A stretch of 64,000 nt of DNA from NCBI RefSeq assembly GCF_034351645.1, contig NZ_CP133782.1, forward strand, positions 2,671,001 to 2,735,000. Reading direction: 5' to 3'. A model generated the notes under the pieces. It was not told where the DNA came from. It ran no database searches and was given only the letters and a program-made list of their open reading frames with translations. How positions within the stretch are numbered: the stretch's first letter is position 1; every line of letters starts with the position of its first letter. The position numbers and the translations under genes are program-made. The DNA comes from Pseudomonas sp. DC1.2. GTDB lineage: Bacteria; Pseudomonadota; Gammaproteobacteria; Pseudomonadales; Pseudomonadaceae. Of this stretch, positions 26,856-36,946 are shown piece after piece.

Positions 26856-27347
26856 TTACAGGGTGGCGATACGGTCAAGCTCTGCCTTTAGTTGTGCGCC
26901 GCCGAGGTGGTTAAAGTCGAGGGCGAAGAACGCTGCAAAGCGTCGTTTGATGATGCCAACGGTGCAGTCGAAGGCATGCTGAATCTGCTGTTCTGTGCCG
27001 TGGACATCCGAAGGATCAGTGAGGCCCCAGTGGCTTTTTATCGCCGGACCCAAATAGACCGGGCACGCTTCACCGGCGGCCTGTTTGCAGACCGTGATGA
27101 CCAGATAGGGCGGGGAGTCGGTGAACACCGAAGCGTCTTTGCTGTAGAGGCCTTTGGTGTCAATACCTAAGCGTTGCAGTGTCTGCACGGCGTGCGGGTT
27201 GAGCTGGCCGCTTGGAAAACTGCCGCAACTTACCGCTTCATAACCTGTCGGCGCCAGGTGATTGAACAGCGCCTCGCTCAACACGCTGCGGCAACTATTG
27301 GCGGTACACATGAACAGGACTTTGATTGAGGCGGGACGCGGGTTCAT
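26856..27347 (-). CDS. ArsC-type arsenate reductase / low-molecular-weight phosphatase fold protein
   Basis: Protein of 163 aa with the LMW-phosphatase P-loop FMCTANSCRS (C-x5-R) near residues 13-21. Further cysteines are near VCKQAAGEACPVY, the position of the redox cysteines in thioredoxin-coupled ArsC, and GLTDPS follows as in ArsC. No arsR, arsB or acr3 gene is adjacent, so this is an orphan. A second reading as a tyrosine phosphatase is less likely given the C-terminal layout. Confidence 0.78.
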   Translation of the reverse strand: MNPRPASIKVLFMCTANSCRSVLSEALFNHLAPTGYEAVSCGSFPSGQLNPHAVQTLQRLGIDTKGLYSKDASVFTDSPPYLVITVCKQAAGEACPVYLGPAIKSHWGLTDPSDVHGTEQQIQHAFDCTVGIIKRRFAAFFALDFNHLGGAQLKAELDRIATL

Positions 27348-27357
27348 TGGGCTTGCT

Positions 27358-27385
27358 CATATATATGGAGATTCGAATATATACG
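27358..27385. promoter_or_regulatory. AT-rich imperfect dyad upstream of the arsenate reductase
   Basis: Two ATATAT-containing arms (CATATATATGGAG and TTCGAATATATACG) lie 11-38 bases before the ATG. The arrangement resembles operators of ArsR-type repressors, but I cannot confirm the consensus. Confidence 0.3.
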
Positions 27386-27486
27386 TGCCTGTTCTGCAAA
27401 TGCCAGCGCCCTCGTTCAGGTCATAGACCTGTAGCGAGGGGTGCCTTGATAGCATGCGCGGTGCTGCCACTGATTTGCTTATCGCC

Positions 27487-28107
27487 TCAAGCCCGGCGAG
27501 CCATCAGCAACACCGACGCTGCTGCTGCCAACAAACCCGCGCAGCAGCGGTTGAAAATTCGCTTGCCTCGAGGCTCGGCAAACCAGCGACGCATGTGCAG
27601 TCCCATGTAGGCGTAAGCGCTAATGGCGATCCACTCCAGCATCAGAAACAGGACGCCGAGCACTGCGAATTGCGGTGTCACTGGGAGAGAGGGATCAACA
27701 AACTGCGGCAGAAACGCGGTGAATATCAAGATCGCTTTGGGATTCCCCGCGGCCACCAGAAATTCCTGGCGGGCCAGCGCGACTCTACCTGCCTTTGAAG
27801 CAGTGACGTGCTCTTGGGCGTTTGGGTCGGCGCGCCACAGTTGCCAGGCGATGTACAGCAAGTACGCCGCGCCTAGAATCTTGATGGCATAGAACAGCCA
27901 CTGCGAAGTGCTCAGTACGACGGACAGCCCGACGGCAGCCAGGGCAATCATCCCGGCAAACGCCAACAATCGGCCAATGCCGGCCATGCAGGCTCGACGG
28001 TAACCGTAACGGGTGGCGTTACTGACAGACAGCAAATTATTCGGGCCAGGGGCCATATTCAGGGCAAAGCAGGCCGGAATAAAGAGCGTGAGGGTGGCGA
28101 GGTCCAT
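27487..28107 (-). CDS. LysE/RhtB-family amino acid exporter
   Basis: Inner-membrane exporter of 206 aa with about six hydrophobic segments. The family signature NMAPGPNNLLSVSNATRYGYRR is near residues 17-38 (key residues PGPNNL and GYRRA), and NPKAILIFTAFLPQFVD sits mid-protein. A GGAG site precedes the ATG. Likely exports an amino acid or homoserine-like metabolite; the substrate is not deducible. Confidence 0.85.
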   Translation of the reverse strand: MDLATLTLFIPACFALNMAPGPNNLLSVSNATRYGYRRACMAGIGRLLAFAGMIALAAVGLSVVLSTSQWLFYAIKILGAAYLLYIAWQLWRADPNAQEHVTASKAGRVALARQEFLVAAGNPKAILIFTAFLPQFVDPSLPVTPQFAVLGVLFLMLEWIAISAYAYMGLHMRRWFAEPRGKRIFNRCCAGLLAAAASVLLMARRA

Positions 28108-28279
28108 GACGGGGCTCCAGTAGCCGGAGCGATATTTTTATCACAGCTGACGCGCTAGTTGACCCATACAGTGAGGCGCAGAAATCGCTGCACAGTGTTT
28201 AGGGGTGTTTTCTTCAATACAGCAGCAGAGGCGGCTTATACCGTCAGGCCTGTTTCTACTGAATTGAAGAAGGTGAGTG

Positions 28280-28867
28280 ATGAGTCTGATGATCTCTATG
28301 GCGGCGTTCGCTTTGGCCTCTTCCATAACCCCTGGGCCGGTAAACATCGTGGCGTTGGGTTCGGGGGCTCGTTATGGGTTTCGTGCCACGTTGCGTCATG
28401 TGTTGGGGGCTACGCTGGGGTTCGTGGCGCTGCTGGTGTTGATGGGCCTGGGGTTGCACGAGCTGCTGGTGCTTTGGCCGTTTTTGACGCGGGTTGTGCA
28501 GTTGGCTGGCGTGGTGTTTTTGTTGTTTATGGCCTGGAAGCTGGCGATCGATGACGGACGCCTCAATACCGGGGAGAAGGGCGAGGCGCCTTCAATGTTC
28601 TACGGCGCGCTGATGCAGTGGCTTAACCCCAAAGCCTGGCTGGCCTGCGTTGCGGGGATGGGCGCGTTTGTCGCGGACGGTGAGGTGCGCCTGGTCTGGC
28701 AGTTCGCGGTGATCTATCTGGTGGTCTGCTACTTGTCGGTGGCCTGTTGGGCCTATGCCGGGACGTTCTTACGCGAGTATTTGAACAACACCAAGGGCAT
28801 GCGCTTGTTCAACCGGACGATGGCGTTCATGTTGACGCTGTGTGCCGGGTATTTGGTGTATGCCTAG
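28280..28867 (+). CDS. LysE/RhtB-family exporter, second copy
   Basis: Protein of 195 aa of the same family as its divergent neighbour but clearly distinct. It carries SITPGPVNIVALGSGARYGFR at residues 15-35 and QWLNPKAWLACVAGMGAF. AAGGTGAG precedes an overlapping GTG (28277) and ATG (28280); the ATG has better spacing. The AraC gene at 28919 is convergent and only 51 bases away, an arrangement common for LysE exporters and their regulator. Confidence 0.85.
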   Translation: MSLMISMAAFALASSITPGPVNIVALGSGARYGFRATLRHVLGATLGFVALLVLMGLGLHELLVLWPFLTRVVQLAGVVFLLFMAWKLAIDDGRLNTGEKGEAPSMFYGALMQWLNPKAWLACVAGMGAFVADGEVRLVWQFAVIYLVVCYLSVACWAYAGTFLREYLNNTKGMRLFNRTMAFMLTLCAGYLVYA

Positions 28868-28918
28868 ATAGACTGGTTCGCCCAAAAGAAGGCTCCGCTG
28901 CCAATAGCGATGTTGCTC

Positions 28919-29752
28919 TTAGCATCGATATTGTCCTGGCGTCGCGGCCAGGTGCTGTTTAAACGCACGCTGGAAATGCGCTTGATCGGCAAACCCTGCT
29001 TCCAGGGCAACGTCGGCGATCAACTTTCCACTGCGCAGCTGTTCGCGAGCAAACTGAATCCGGCGATTGACCAAAAAGGCGTGGGGGGGCATGCCGTAAT
29101 GCTGTTTGAACGCTCGAATCAGGTACGAAGGCGACAGTTGGGCTGCCTCGCAAATGTCCTCAAGCTTGAGCTGGTGTGTGCAGTGTTCGCGGATGTAGTC
29201 GGCCGCTCGTTCGAGTTTGAAGTTGGGCTCGCGCACTGGCTGATCGGCAGGGTTGAGTCGTTGCTGCACATCGGTGAAAAATTCCACTGCGGCACTGTGC
29301 TTGCGCAGTACCTCCTGCTGCTCATCGACGAGGATGTCGTACAGCGCCTTAAGGCCGGAAAACAGATGGATGTCGTGTAAGTGGGTGGTGGAAAACCTGC
29401 GAAAAACAGGGGCCTGACTAAAGCCCAGTTGATGTTGCAGATCTATCAACCAAGGCGTTTCGACGTAGAGCATTACGTAGGACCAGGGTTGGTCGTCAAT
29501 AGGATTGCAGGCGTGTACATCGCCAGGATTCATCAGCACCACTGTGCCGGCGCCAACCTGATAGTGCGCGAGTTCATGAACATAGGTGCTGCGTCCGGCG
29601 GTGATTGCACCCATGGAAAAGTGAGTGTGGGAATGTCGGGCGTAGCAGACCTCGCGACCATCAGCGATGGCCCTGGCCTCAATGAAGGGCAGGGCGTCAT
29701 CGCGCCAGAAGCGCGGTGCTTTGTCAGCGTTTTTGGCGGCAGCGTGTTTCAT
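28919..29752 (-). CDS. AraC-family transcriptional regulator
   Basis: Protein of 277 aa. An N-terminal cupin-like sensing domain (residues 20-150) includes HSHTHFSMGAI and MNPGDVHACNP. The C-terminal pair of helix-turn-helix motifs is LEDICEAAQLSPSYLIRAFKQHYGMPPHAFLVNRRI and IADVALEAGFADQAHFQRAFKQHLAATPGQYR. It lies convergent with the LysE-type exporter at 28280 and probably controls it or the cyclase region upstream. The partner is inferred from position. Confidence 0.88.
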   Translation of the reverse strand: MKHAAAKNADKAPRFWRDDALPFIEARAIADGREVCYARHSHTHFSMGAITAGRSTYVHELAHYQVGAGTVVLMNPGDVHACNPIDDQPWSYVMLYVETPWLIDLQHQLGFSQAPVFRRFSTTHLHDIHLFSGLKALYDILVDEQQEVLRKHSAAVEFFTDVQQRLNPADQPVREPNFKLERAADYIREHCTHQLKLEDICEAAQLSPSYLIRAFKQHYGMPPHAFLVNRRIQFAREQLRSGKLIADVALEAGFADQAHFQRAFKQHLAATPGQYRC

Positions 29753-29943
29753 GGTCAGTATTTCCGGCGGGCCTGCGCGCCAGTGTATTAGCTCCGGTGG
29801 TCAAAGGCGCGTGCCAATTGGGCTCTTTTTCAGGTTGACCGATGGTCGCCGAAGCGCACATCTGTGGCGAATTACGCTGAGCTATATGGGCAACATCTAC
29901 GGTTGGTCTACGCTCAAGAAGATAACCCTCAACGGAGTGCGCG

Positions 29944-30912
29944 ATGCGGTCGCCAAGCAAACCCCTGAATGAAAGCTCCCGATTAGAAACCCTGCACTCG
30001 CTGAATGTGCTGGACAGTGCGCCGGAGGAACGTTTTGACCGGCTCACCCGCCTGGCTCGGCGTCTGTTTAATGTACCGATTGCCCTGGTGACCTTGGTGG
30101 ACGCTGATCGCCAGTGGTTTAAATCGTGCATTGGAATGTCTGAGCCCCGCGAGACCGGACGAGACGTCTCGTTTTGTGGCCATGCGATCTTGAGTGACCA
30201 GATTTTGATGGTCACCGATGCTGAGCAGGATGAGCGTTTTCACGATAATCCACTGGTGGTGGGCGACCCAGGCATTCGCTTCTACGCCGGTTGCCCGCTG
30301 AGCGTCGGCGACGGCAGCAAGTTGGGGACTTTGTGCCTGATCGACACTCGGCCGCGCCGACTGGACGATGAAGAGCGCGAACTGCTGCGTGACTTGGCGC
30401 GGATGGCCGAGCAAGAGTTGATGGCCGTGCAGATGGCAAGCATGGATGAGTTGACCTTGTTGTCTAACCGACGTGGTTTCAAGGCGTTGGCCCAGCATGG
30501 CCTGGAGGTGTGCCATCGGTTGAAAAAACCCGCGAGTTTATTGTTTTTTGACCTCAACGATTTCAAGCAAATCAACGATCTTTACGGGCATGCCGAGGGC
30601 GACAGCGCCCTGAAAACCTTCGCAGACGTGCTGCGGATCGCCTTTCGTGAAAGTGATGTGGTCGGCCGCTTGGGGGGCGATGAATTCGTCGTATTGCTGA
30701 CGGGGTCAAACCTTACGGAAACCACGGCGGTCATGGCGCGACTCAAAGAGATTCTCGATGAGCGCAATGCCACGTTACAGCGCGGATACGACATTCGATT
30801 CAGCGTCGGGCAGATCGAATATGACGCCAATCGTCATGACACCGTGGATCGTCTGTTAGCCGATGCTGACGGCGCGATGTATGCCCACAAGCAATCGTTG
30901 AGAAAACGCTGA
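29944..30912 (+). CDS. GAF-domain diguanylate cyclase
   Basis: Cytoplasmic protein of 322 aa. An N-terminal GAF domain (about 20-155) contains FCGHAIL and YAGCPLSVGDGSKLGTLCLID. A GGDEF domain (about 165-320) has an intact GRLGGDEFVVLL active site. The inhibitory I-site RESD lies exactly five residues before GGDEF, so product feedback is expected. Makes c-di-GMP in response to an unknown small ligand. GGAG precedes the ATG. No phosphodiesterase is nearby. Confidence 0.92.
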   Translation: MRSPSKPLNESSRLETLHSLNVLDSAPEERFDRLTRLARRLFNVPIALVTLVDADRQWFKSCIGMSEPRETGRDVSFCGHAILSDQILMVTDAEQDERFHDNPLVVGDPGIRFYAGCPLSVGDGSKLGTLCLIDTRPRRLDDEERELLRDLARMAEQELMAVQMASMDELTLLSNRRGFKALAQHGLEVCHRLKKPASLLFFDLNDFKQINDLYGHAEGDSALKTFADVLRIAFRESDVVGRLGGDEFVVLLTGSNLTETTAVMARLKEILDERNATLQRGYDIRFSVGQIEYDANRHDTVDRLLADADGAMYAHKQSLRKR

Positions 30913-30975
30913 ACCTGTCGGCAACGTGCGCGCATACCGGTCACCGTGGGTCTGCATCGCTTGCCTGGGTGCGGG

Positions 30976-31401
30976 TCATTTGGCGAATAGCTGGCCAATA
31001 TCCTTGAATGCCTTGAACTCGAGCGCATTGCCGCAGGGGTCAAACAAAAACATCGTGGCTTGTTCACCCACCATGCCTTGAAAGCGAATGCCCGGCTCAA
31101 TCACAAAGCGCGTATTGCGTGCCTTCAAGCGTTCGGCCAAGGCTTCCCATGCGTCCATTGTCAACACCACGCCAAAGTGTGGAACAGGCACATCGTGGCC
31201 ATCTACGGTATTGGTGTGCGCGGATTCTTGAGCGGCGTTTTTTGGCGCCAGGTGAATGACCAGTTGATGGCCAAAGAAATTGAAATCGACCCAGTGATCG
31301 CTGGAGCGACCTTCCTCAAGGCCGAACACCTCACCGTAGAAATTGCGTGCGGCTGTTAAGTCGTAGACCGGGATGGCCAAGTGAAAAGGGGAGAGTTGCA
31401 T
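30976..31401 (-). CDS. VOC-family (glyoxalase/dioxygenase-fold) protein
   Basis: Protein of 141 aa with the vicinal-oxygen-chelate fold: [22 protein letters not shown] at the start supplies the first metal-ligand histidine (key residues HLAIPV and FYGEVFG). HFGVVLTM in the middle and [15 protein letters not shown] at the end supply the usual second histidine and glutamate. The substrate is unknown. Single gene between the cyclase and the arn operon. Confidence 0.8.
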   Translation of the reverse strand: MQLSPFHLAIPVYDLTAARNFYGEVFGLEEGRSSDHWVDFNFFGHQLVIHLAPKNAAQESAHTNTVDGHDVPVPHFGVVLTMDAWEALAERLKARNTRFVIEPGIRFQGMVGEQATMFLFDPCGNALEFKAFKDIGQLFAK

Positions 31402-31527
31402 AAGGCGTGCCTCGACGGTCGGGAATTACGGTTGAGTTGTCGGCTCAAGTCATTCGTCGCGAGCCGTTTGTGCTGATCGTTTCGCAAGATCTGGGCAGTG
31501 TTTGCACGGTGTCGAGCCTGAAAGATT

Positions 31528-31563
31528 GCCACCTGCGACAACGTTGAAGCTGCCGCAGGTGGC
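31528..31563 (-). terminator. Hairpin at the end of the arn operon
   Basis: GCCACCTGCG and CGCAGGTGGC form a perfect 10-bp stem with a 16-base loop. On the - strand it begins six bases after the stop of the last gene and is followed by AATCTTTC, a weak T-rich tail. Confidence 0.55.
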
Positions 31564-31568
31564 ATCGG

Positions 31569-33197
31569 TCAGGGCTCCAGGCGCAGAAGCACGTAATCGT
31601 CTTTATCAAAGCTGCCGCTCAGCACCGGTTGCAAAGCGCCCAAGCGGGTGCCTTGTAAACGTTGGAAGTCGCGTTGGCCAAGCATCAGCCAAGCGGGTCC
31701 ATTGAGTTTATCCAGATCTTCTACGGACTCGCTGAACAGAGGTTGCAGGTCTTGCTCGATATTGACCATGAACTTGATCGCCTTCGCGTCCTTGCCCATT
31801 CCGAACAACATCAGTGGTGCAGGTGCTTTGTGTACCTGTTCCATGACCGCAAGACTGAACGTGCGGGTGTCATAGATCCGCCGTTCTGCCGACTCGAATA
31901 CCAGAATGTACGCCGACCACAGCGCTAAAACTGCGCAGAGCGCCAGTGTCTGTGCTCTCCAGCGTGGACGCAGCAGTACACACAGTGCGATCGCCTGCAG
32001 CATCCCGAGTACGATCAGCGCCGGTAGGACGTTGGTCAACTGCTCGGGAAAACGCCGCTGAGCCACCAGCAATCCGCCGATCAGCAGACCGGGAACCAGC
32101 AACCACAGGCCCTGTATCACGCCACGCAGCCAGACAAACACCCGTCCTTTTTCCACCTGGAAGGGATACGCCGCAATGATCGCTGCCATGGGCAGCATCG
32201 GTAGCAGGTAACGCGCTTTTTTCGCTTGGGGAATCGACAGGCCAACCATCACGATCAACCCGGCCGCCGCACAATATTGCAGCAGGCGCAGCGTTGGCCC
32301 GACCTGTCGCGGACGACTCAGGCCAACCACGGCCAGCGTCAACAGCGCGAAGGGATAAGCCAGTGCGTAATTACCCAGCGAACTGGTGAAGTAATACAGC
32401 GAGCCGCTCACGCCTTCTCTGCCGTCCATGCGTCCCATGAACTGCATGCGAATCACGTCTTGCATAAAGGTCGGGCCGCCGCTGACGTTAGCCAGCCACA
32501 GCAGTAACCCTACGCACAACGCCAGCAGCACCGACGCCACCAGACCGAAACTCAACAGGCGCCGCCACTCTCGGTTAAGCAGGTAGTAGCTGCAGAGCAT
32601 GCCGGTGGGAATCACCAACCCGATTGGGCCTCGGATCCCAAAGCCCAGCAGCAACAGGGCAAATATCAGCAGCAAACGGCGCGGGGCATGGAAATGGTCC
32701 GCGGCATAACCCAGGTAGAACACTGAAAACGCCACGGCGGCGAGCATCAGGTCCAGGGACATGGCACGGGCTTCGGTGATGAAGGTGCTGGTCAGCAACA
32801 GCATCGCGATACTGAGCAACGCCCAGCGCGTGGAGTAGGGCGCCAATAAGCGGTACATCAATGTCACGATGACCGATCCGGCAATCGCACTGGGTAGCCA
32901 GGCCGTCAAGCTGTTGACCTGCCCAAAGGGCAGGGACAACAACCAGGTGAACAGCGTCGTTACTGCCGAATAGTCAGCATAGGGCTGGCCATAGGTGGTC
33001 GGGAAAAACGATGGCCCGTGACGCAGCATTTCCTGAGCGAACAGAACAAACCGCGAGTCGAAGCCAATCGCGGTCTGGTTATAAACCCCCGCGATGAACA
33101 GCAACAGCGCCAGCAGTCCCAGACTGAGGGACTGTCGGCGAATCGCAGGGGTGGGCTGAACCGACACCGTCAGGCAACCACAGGTGTAGAAGGCCAT
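31569..33197 (-). CDS. ArnT/GT39-like membrane glycosyltransferase, last gene of the arn operon
   Basis: Polytopic membrane protein of up to 542 aa with about 12 hydrophobic segments. It has FDSRFVLFAQEMLRHG near residue 46, equivalent to the DETRYA.I.QEML loop of ArnT but with the acidic pair changed to one Asp. It also has EARAMSLDLMLAAVAF and KARYLLPMLPMAAI, like PMT-type transferases. It overlaps the end of ugd by 28 bases, so the true start may lie slightly downstream. It probably transfers a sugar from a polyprenyl-phosphate donor; the acceptor is unknown. Confidence 0.72.
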   Translation of the reverse strand: MAFYTCGCLTVSVQPTPAIRRQSLSLGLLALLLFIAGVYNQTAIGFDSRFVLFAQEMLRHGPSFFPTTYGQPYADYSAVTTLFTWLLSLPFGQVNSLTAWLPSAIAGSVIVTLMYRLLAPYSTRWALLSIAMLLLTSTFITEARAMSLDLMLAAVAFSVFYLGYAADHFHAPRRLLLIFALLLLGFGIRGPIGLVIPTGMLCSYYLLNREWRRLLSFGLVASVLLALCVGLLLWLANVSGGPTFMQDVIRMQFMGRMDGREGVSGSLYYFTSSLGNYALAYPFALLTLAVVGLSRPRQVGPTLRLLQYCAAAGLIVMVGLSIPQAKKARYLLPMLPMAAIIAAYPFQVEKGRVFVWLRGVIQGLWLLVPGLLIGGLLVAQRRFPEQLTNVLPALIVLGMLQAIALCVLLRPRWRAQTLALCAVLALWSAYILVFESAERRIYDTRTFSLAVMEQVHKAPAPLMLFGMGKDAKAIKFMVNIEQDLQPLFSESVEDLDKLNGPAWLMLGQRDFQRLQGTRLGALQPVLSGSFDKDDYVLLRLEP

Positions 33198-34549
33198 TGC
33201 TGGTGAGGGATCGGCAGTTTGCGCGATTCACCACGACCCATTGGGAAGTACAGGAAGCCGTTGCGTGCGAGGCGTTCGGCGTCAAACAGGTTGCGCCCGT
33301 CGAAAATGACCGGGGCCGAGAGACGTTCACGGATCAGGTCGAAATCAGGGGCCTTGAACTGCTGCCACTCGGTGCAGATGATTAGCGCGTCGGCGCCAGT
33401 GAGTGCCGATTCCGGAGTACCCAGGAGCGTTAACTTCGATTCGTTCGGGTACAGATGCTGGGTTTCCTGCATCGCTTCCGGGTCGAATGCACGCACATTG
33501 GCGCCGGCAGCCCACAAGGCCTCCATCAACACCCGGCTTGGGGCATCACGCATGTCGTCGGTGTTGGGTTTGAACGCCAGGCCCCAAACGGCAAAGGTCT
33601 TGCCGGCCAAGTCGCCCTTGAAGAATGCGTTGACACGCTCGAACAGCTTGTTCTTTTGACGCTCGTTGATCGCCTCTACCGCTTGCAGCAGGTCACTGGA
33701 GCAATGAGCCAGCTCAGCACTGTGGATCAGCGCGCGCATGTCCTTTGGAAAGCACGACCCGCCATAACCGCAGCCTGGGTAGATGAAGTGGTAGCCAATG
33801 CGCGTATCCGCGCCGATGCCCAAGCGTACCGATTCGATATCGCAACCCAGGTGTTCGGCCAACTCGGCAATCTGGTTGATGAAGCTGATTTTGGTGGCAA
33901 GCATGCAGTTTGCTGCGTACTTGGTCAGCTCGGCGCTACGCAGGTCCATGAACATGATGCGATCGTGGTTGCGGTTGAACGGTGCGTACAGCTCGCGCAT
34001 CACATCGCGCACTTCATCGCGTTCACAGCCAACGATGATGCGGTCTGGGCGTCGGCAGTCAGCCACCGCGGTCCCTTCCTTGAGGAACTCGGGGTTGGAG
34101 ACAATATCGAATTCCAGCTCGCGGCCGGCGTCTTTCAACTTGCCCAGGATGTGCGCGCGCAGGGTGTCACCCGTACCGACCGGAACGGTGGATTTTTCCA
34201 CCAGAATCAGCGGCTGCACTCGGTGGCGTGCGACCGCATCACCCACCGACAGTACGTAGCTCAGGTCGGCCGAGCCGTCTTCGCTGGAGGGGGTACCCAC
34301 TGCGATGAACAATACTTCGCCGTGCTGTACAGCGAGTTTCTCATCGGTGGTGAACTGCAGGCGTTTAGCCTCCAGGCTTTCTTTGACGAGCGTGGCCAAG
34401 CCGGGCTCGAAAATGCTGACGTGGCCTTGCTTGAGCAGTTCGACCTTTTTGGCATCGATGTCCATGCAGATCACATCGTGGCCAACTTCGGCCAGAACGG
34501 CGGCCTGCACGAGGCCAACGTAACCACTACCAAATACACTGATTTTCAT
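33170..34549 (-). CDS. ugd: UDP-glucose 6-dehydrogenase (PmrE-type)
   Basis: Oxidises UDP-glucose to UDP-glucuronate, the entry to UDP-Ara4N. 459 aa: Rossmann motif [17 protein letters not shown] at residues 4-20, the catalytic cysteine in [14 protein letters not shown] near 260, and the C-terminal [16 protein letters not shown]. Its ATG overlaps the arnF stop by four bases (ATGA). This arnBCADTEF-ugd order is the one known in Pseudomonas. Confidence 0.93.
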   Translation of the reverse strand: MKISVFGSGYVGLVQAAVLAEVGHDVICMDIDAKKVELLKQGHVSIFEPGLATLVKESLEAKRLQFTTDEKLAVQHGEVLFIAVGTPSSEDGSADLSYVLSVGDAVARHRVQPLILVEKSTVPVGTGDTLRAHILGKLKDAGRELEFDIVSNPEFLKEGTAVADCRRPDRIIVGCERDEVRDVMRELYAPFNRNHDRIMFMDLRSAELTKYAANCMLATKISFINQIAELAEHLGCDIESVRLGIGADTRIGYHFIYPGCGYGGSCFPKDMRALIHSAELAHCSSDLLQAVEAINERQKNKLFERVNAFFKGDLAGKTFAVWGLAFKPNTDDMRDAPSRVLMEALWAAGANVRAFDPEAMQETQHLYPNESKLTLLGTPESALTGADALIICTEWQQFKAPDFDLIRERLSAPVIFDGRNLFDAERLARNGFLYFPMGRGESRKLPIPHQQWPSTPVVA

Positions 34550-34959
34550 GAGGCATTCCTAAGAACAGATGCGCGAGCAGGTCGAGAGTTGATGGTTATG
34601 ACCCCGAGGATGACCAGCGCCACCCCGAGGCTTTTTGAAAGACTGAAATGTTCGTTGAACACCGGCAAACTGGCTGCCAGCAGGTACACCAGCGCGTAGC
34701 TGATGCTCAAAAGCGAATAGGCGCGCCCTAACGGTAAATCTTTCAGGGCCAGCAACCAGCAGAGCATTGAGAGAACGTAAGCGAAAATAGCCGCCATGAC
34801 CACGCCGACGGCGGACAGGTCCACGCTGCCATTGCTCAAGGCCGCCAGCCATTGTTCGGGGTGTGGCAGCCGGCTCATGCTCCAGCGCATGCCCAGTTGA
34901 GCACTGCTGACCAACAGCACGCTGCCCAAAGCAAAAGTGATTCCACGGCGTAGGCTCAT
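34546..34959 (-). CDS. arnF: ArnF, subunit of the undecaprenyl-phosphate-Ara4N flippase
   Basis: Small membrane protein of 137 aa with four predicted helices of the EmrE/SMR-like fold. It forms, with ArnE, the flippase that moves undecaprenyl-P-Ara4N across the inner membrane. The sequence [21 protein letters not shown] is typical (key residues LPLGRAY and YALVYL). Start and stop overlap arnE and ugd by four bases each. Confidence 0.88.
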   Translation of the reverse strand: MSLRRGITFALGSVLLVSSAQLGMRWSMSRLPHPEQWLAALSNGSVDLSAVGVVMAAIFAYVLSMLCWLLALKDLPLGRAYSLLSISYALVYLLAASLPVFNEHFSLSKSLGVALVILGVITINSRPARASVLRNAS

Positions 34960-35300
34960 GCGTGTTGTCCCAGCAAAATTACGCCACCAATCACCAGCGC
35001 TACACCCAGCCAGTGACGACGATCGACGGCTTCGTGGAAAACGAAGCGAGCCACCAGCGTAATGAGTACGAAATTAAGGCTCAGCATCGGATAAGCGACA
35101 CCGACCTCAAGGCGCTGCAATACCAGCAGCCAGACCAGAAGACCGAAACCCAGGGAGAGCAAGGCGAGCCAAAGCCAGGGCGAGCACAACTTTTCGCTCC
35201 AGCTCGACTCTTTGCCGCGCCAACTCTCTACGGCGTACTTCTGGGCGATCTGGCCCAAGCAGGTCAGCAGGCAGGCGGTCAATAGCAGAAGCAGGCTCAT
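34956..35300 (-). CDS. arnE: ArnE, subunit of the undecaprenyl-phosphate-Ara4N flippase
   Basis: SMR-fold membrane protein of 114 aa with four helices. [20 protein letters not shown] is the family pattern (VAYPML and NFVLI) and [16 protein letters not shown] the last helix. It pairs with ArnF. ATGA overlaps link it to arnT upstream and arnF downstream. Confidence 0.9.
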   Translation of the reverse strand: MSLLLLLTACLLTCLGQIAQKYAVESWRGKESSWSEKLCSPWLWLALLSLGFGLLVWLLVLQRLEVGVAYPMLSLNFVLITLVARFVFHEAVDRRHWLGVALVIGGVILLGQHA

Positions 35301-36946
35301 GAGGCGTCCTGAGGGAAAATCATGATCACCAGGTTGCCTTGTTCATAACGTTTGCCATCTTTGGGTAACAAGTCCACTTCCTGAAGCTCGTCGTCGCCTT
35401 TGACCCGCATGATCACGCCCACGGAACCGCTTTTGCGGGCTTCGCGCATCCACTGTTGAACCTGATCGGTAGTGATGCGCCGGTTACCGGTGTCGAGATA
35501 GTCCAAACCATATTTAAGTTCGCCGACCGTGTTGTAAAGCGCCACTTGCGGACGTTTCAAGCGCCAGGCCAAGGCCGAAGCCGCTCCCAAATCGTTGCTC
35601 AGCAGCCGGCCAGTCTGACCGAGTTCTTGAGCGTGTTCGAGGATGAACTGGTCAGGCATCTTGTTGGACACCACGGAATTCGGCAGGCCTGCCGGTATCA
35701 GTCCGACCAGCATCAGGCTGCCGAACGCCGGCGCCCCCCAGCATTGAAGGGGCCTGAACGCTTGCAGAAGATTGGCCATGATCCAGCCGATCAGCCCCAT
35801 GAACACCAGAATCAGGTGGTGCAGTTCATGGTCGTATAAAGGTTTTTTCAGTTGAAAGTAGACCAGGGCAACCAACACGGCGATGCCCATGATCAGGTTC
35901 AATAGGCCATTGATTCCCAGGGCCCGACCTTGCTCAAGCTTCAAACGGTCGGCCAGTGCGCTGCCCAACAACAGTGACAACGGCATCAGGCAAGGCAGGA
36001 TGTAGGCCGGCAGCTTACCGTTGCTCAGACTGAAGAAAATCAGCGGCATCAATAGCCACAGCAACAAAAAACCTATGTTCGCTTGACGACGGGTTTGCCA
36101 CGCCTGCTTGAGTGCCGACGGTAGCAGCGCCGCCCAAGGCAGACTGAAGGCAACCAGCAGCGGCAGGTAATACCACCACGGCGCGTCATGTTGTGCATCG
36201 TCGCCAGCGAAGCGGCGGATGTGCTCGTGCCAGAAGAAGAACCGCCAGTAGTCGGGTTCCTGGGAGTGTACGGCGAGGACCCACGGCAAGCTGATTGCGA
36301 TAGCCACAACCACCGCTATCGGGCCGTAGACCAGCAGTTCACGCCAGCGTTTTTGCCAGATCATCCAGGGCAGGGCGATCAGTACCGGCAATAGCCAGGC
36401 GAGAAAACCTTTGGTCATGAAACCCATGCCGCACGCCAGCCCCAGCACGGCCCAACCCACAGCACGCTGGCCGCGAGTCACACTGTCCAGCGCAAACCAC
36501 AGCGCAACCAGGCTCAAGTTGACCCAAAAGGTAAATTGCGGATCAAGGTTGGCATAACCGGCTTGGCCGGCGATTACAGTAAAACTCATGTAGAGCAAAG
36601 CGCAGGCGAAACTTTTGCGCGGCTCGTTCCACAGGCGTCGGGCGATCAGAAAGCACAGTAAACCGCTAAGTACCGTGCTCAGCGCTGAGACAAAACGCAC
36701 GCCGAACAAGTTATCGCCAAACAGCGCCTGGCCCAGAGCGATCATCCAGTAGCCAGCGACTGGTTTCTCGAAATAGCGTAAACCCATGAAATGCGGTGAC
36801 ACCCAGTTACCGCTCAGGAGCATGTCCTGGCTGATTTGGGCGTAGCGGGTTTCGTCGGGAATCCACAAACCGTGGGAGCCCAGAGGCAGCAGAAACGCCA
36901 ACAGAAAAAAGCACAGCAACAAAGGTAACGCCCAGCGTTTACTCAT
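35297..36946 (-). CDS. arnT: ArnT, lipid A 4-amino-4-deoxy-L-arabinosyltransferase
   Basis: GT83 inner-membrane enzyme, 549 aa. It transfers Ara4N from undecaprenyl phosphate to lipid A on the periplasmic side, lowering negative charge and giving polymyxin tolerance. The periplasmic catalytic loop begins [17 protein letters not shown] near residue 30. About 12 membrane helices and a soluble C-terminal domain follow. The open frame extends seven codons upstream, but the ATG at 36946 overlaps the arnD stop (ATGA) as elsewhere in the operon. A second ArnT gene lies at 48852-50576. Confidence 0.93.
   Translation of the reverse strand: MSKRWALPLLLCFFLLAFLLPLGSHGLWIPDETRYAQISQDMLLSGNWVSPHFMGLRYFEKPVAGYWMIALGQALFGDNLFGVRFVSALSTVLSGLLCFLIARRLWNEPRKSFACALLYMSFTVIAGQAGYANLDPQFTFWVNLSLVALWFALDSVTRGQRAVGWAVLGLACGMGFMTKGFLAWLLPVLIALPWMIWQKRWRELLVYGPIAVVVAIAISLPWVLAVHSQEPDYWRFFFWHEHIRRFAGDDAQHDAPWWYYLPLLVAFSLPWAALLPSALKQAWQTRRQANIGFLLLWLLMPLIFFSLSNGKLPAYILPCLMPLSLLLGSALADRLKLEQGRALGINGLLNLIMGIAVLVALVYFQLKKPLYDHELHHLILVFMGLIGWIMANLLQAFRPLQCWGAPAFGSLMLVGLIPAGLPNSVVSNKMPDQFILEHAQELGQTGRLLSNDLGAASALAWRLKRPQVALYNTVGELKYGLDYLDTGNRRITTDQVQQWMREARKSGSVGVIMRVKGDDELQEVDLLPKDGKRYEQGNLVIMIFPQDAS

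Noticed and set aside
29724..30215. 163-codon - strand frame
   Set aside because: Overlaps the start of the GAF-GGDEF gene antisense; Arg/Ser-rich with no signal or motif.
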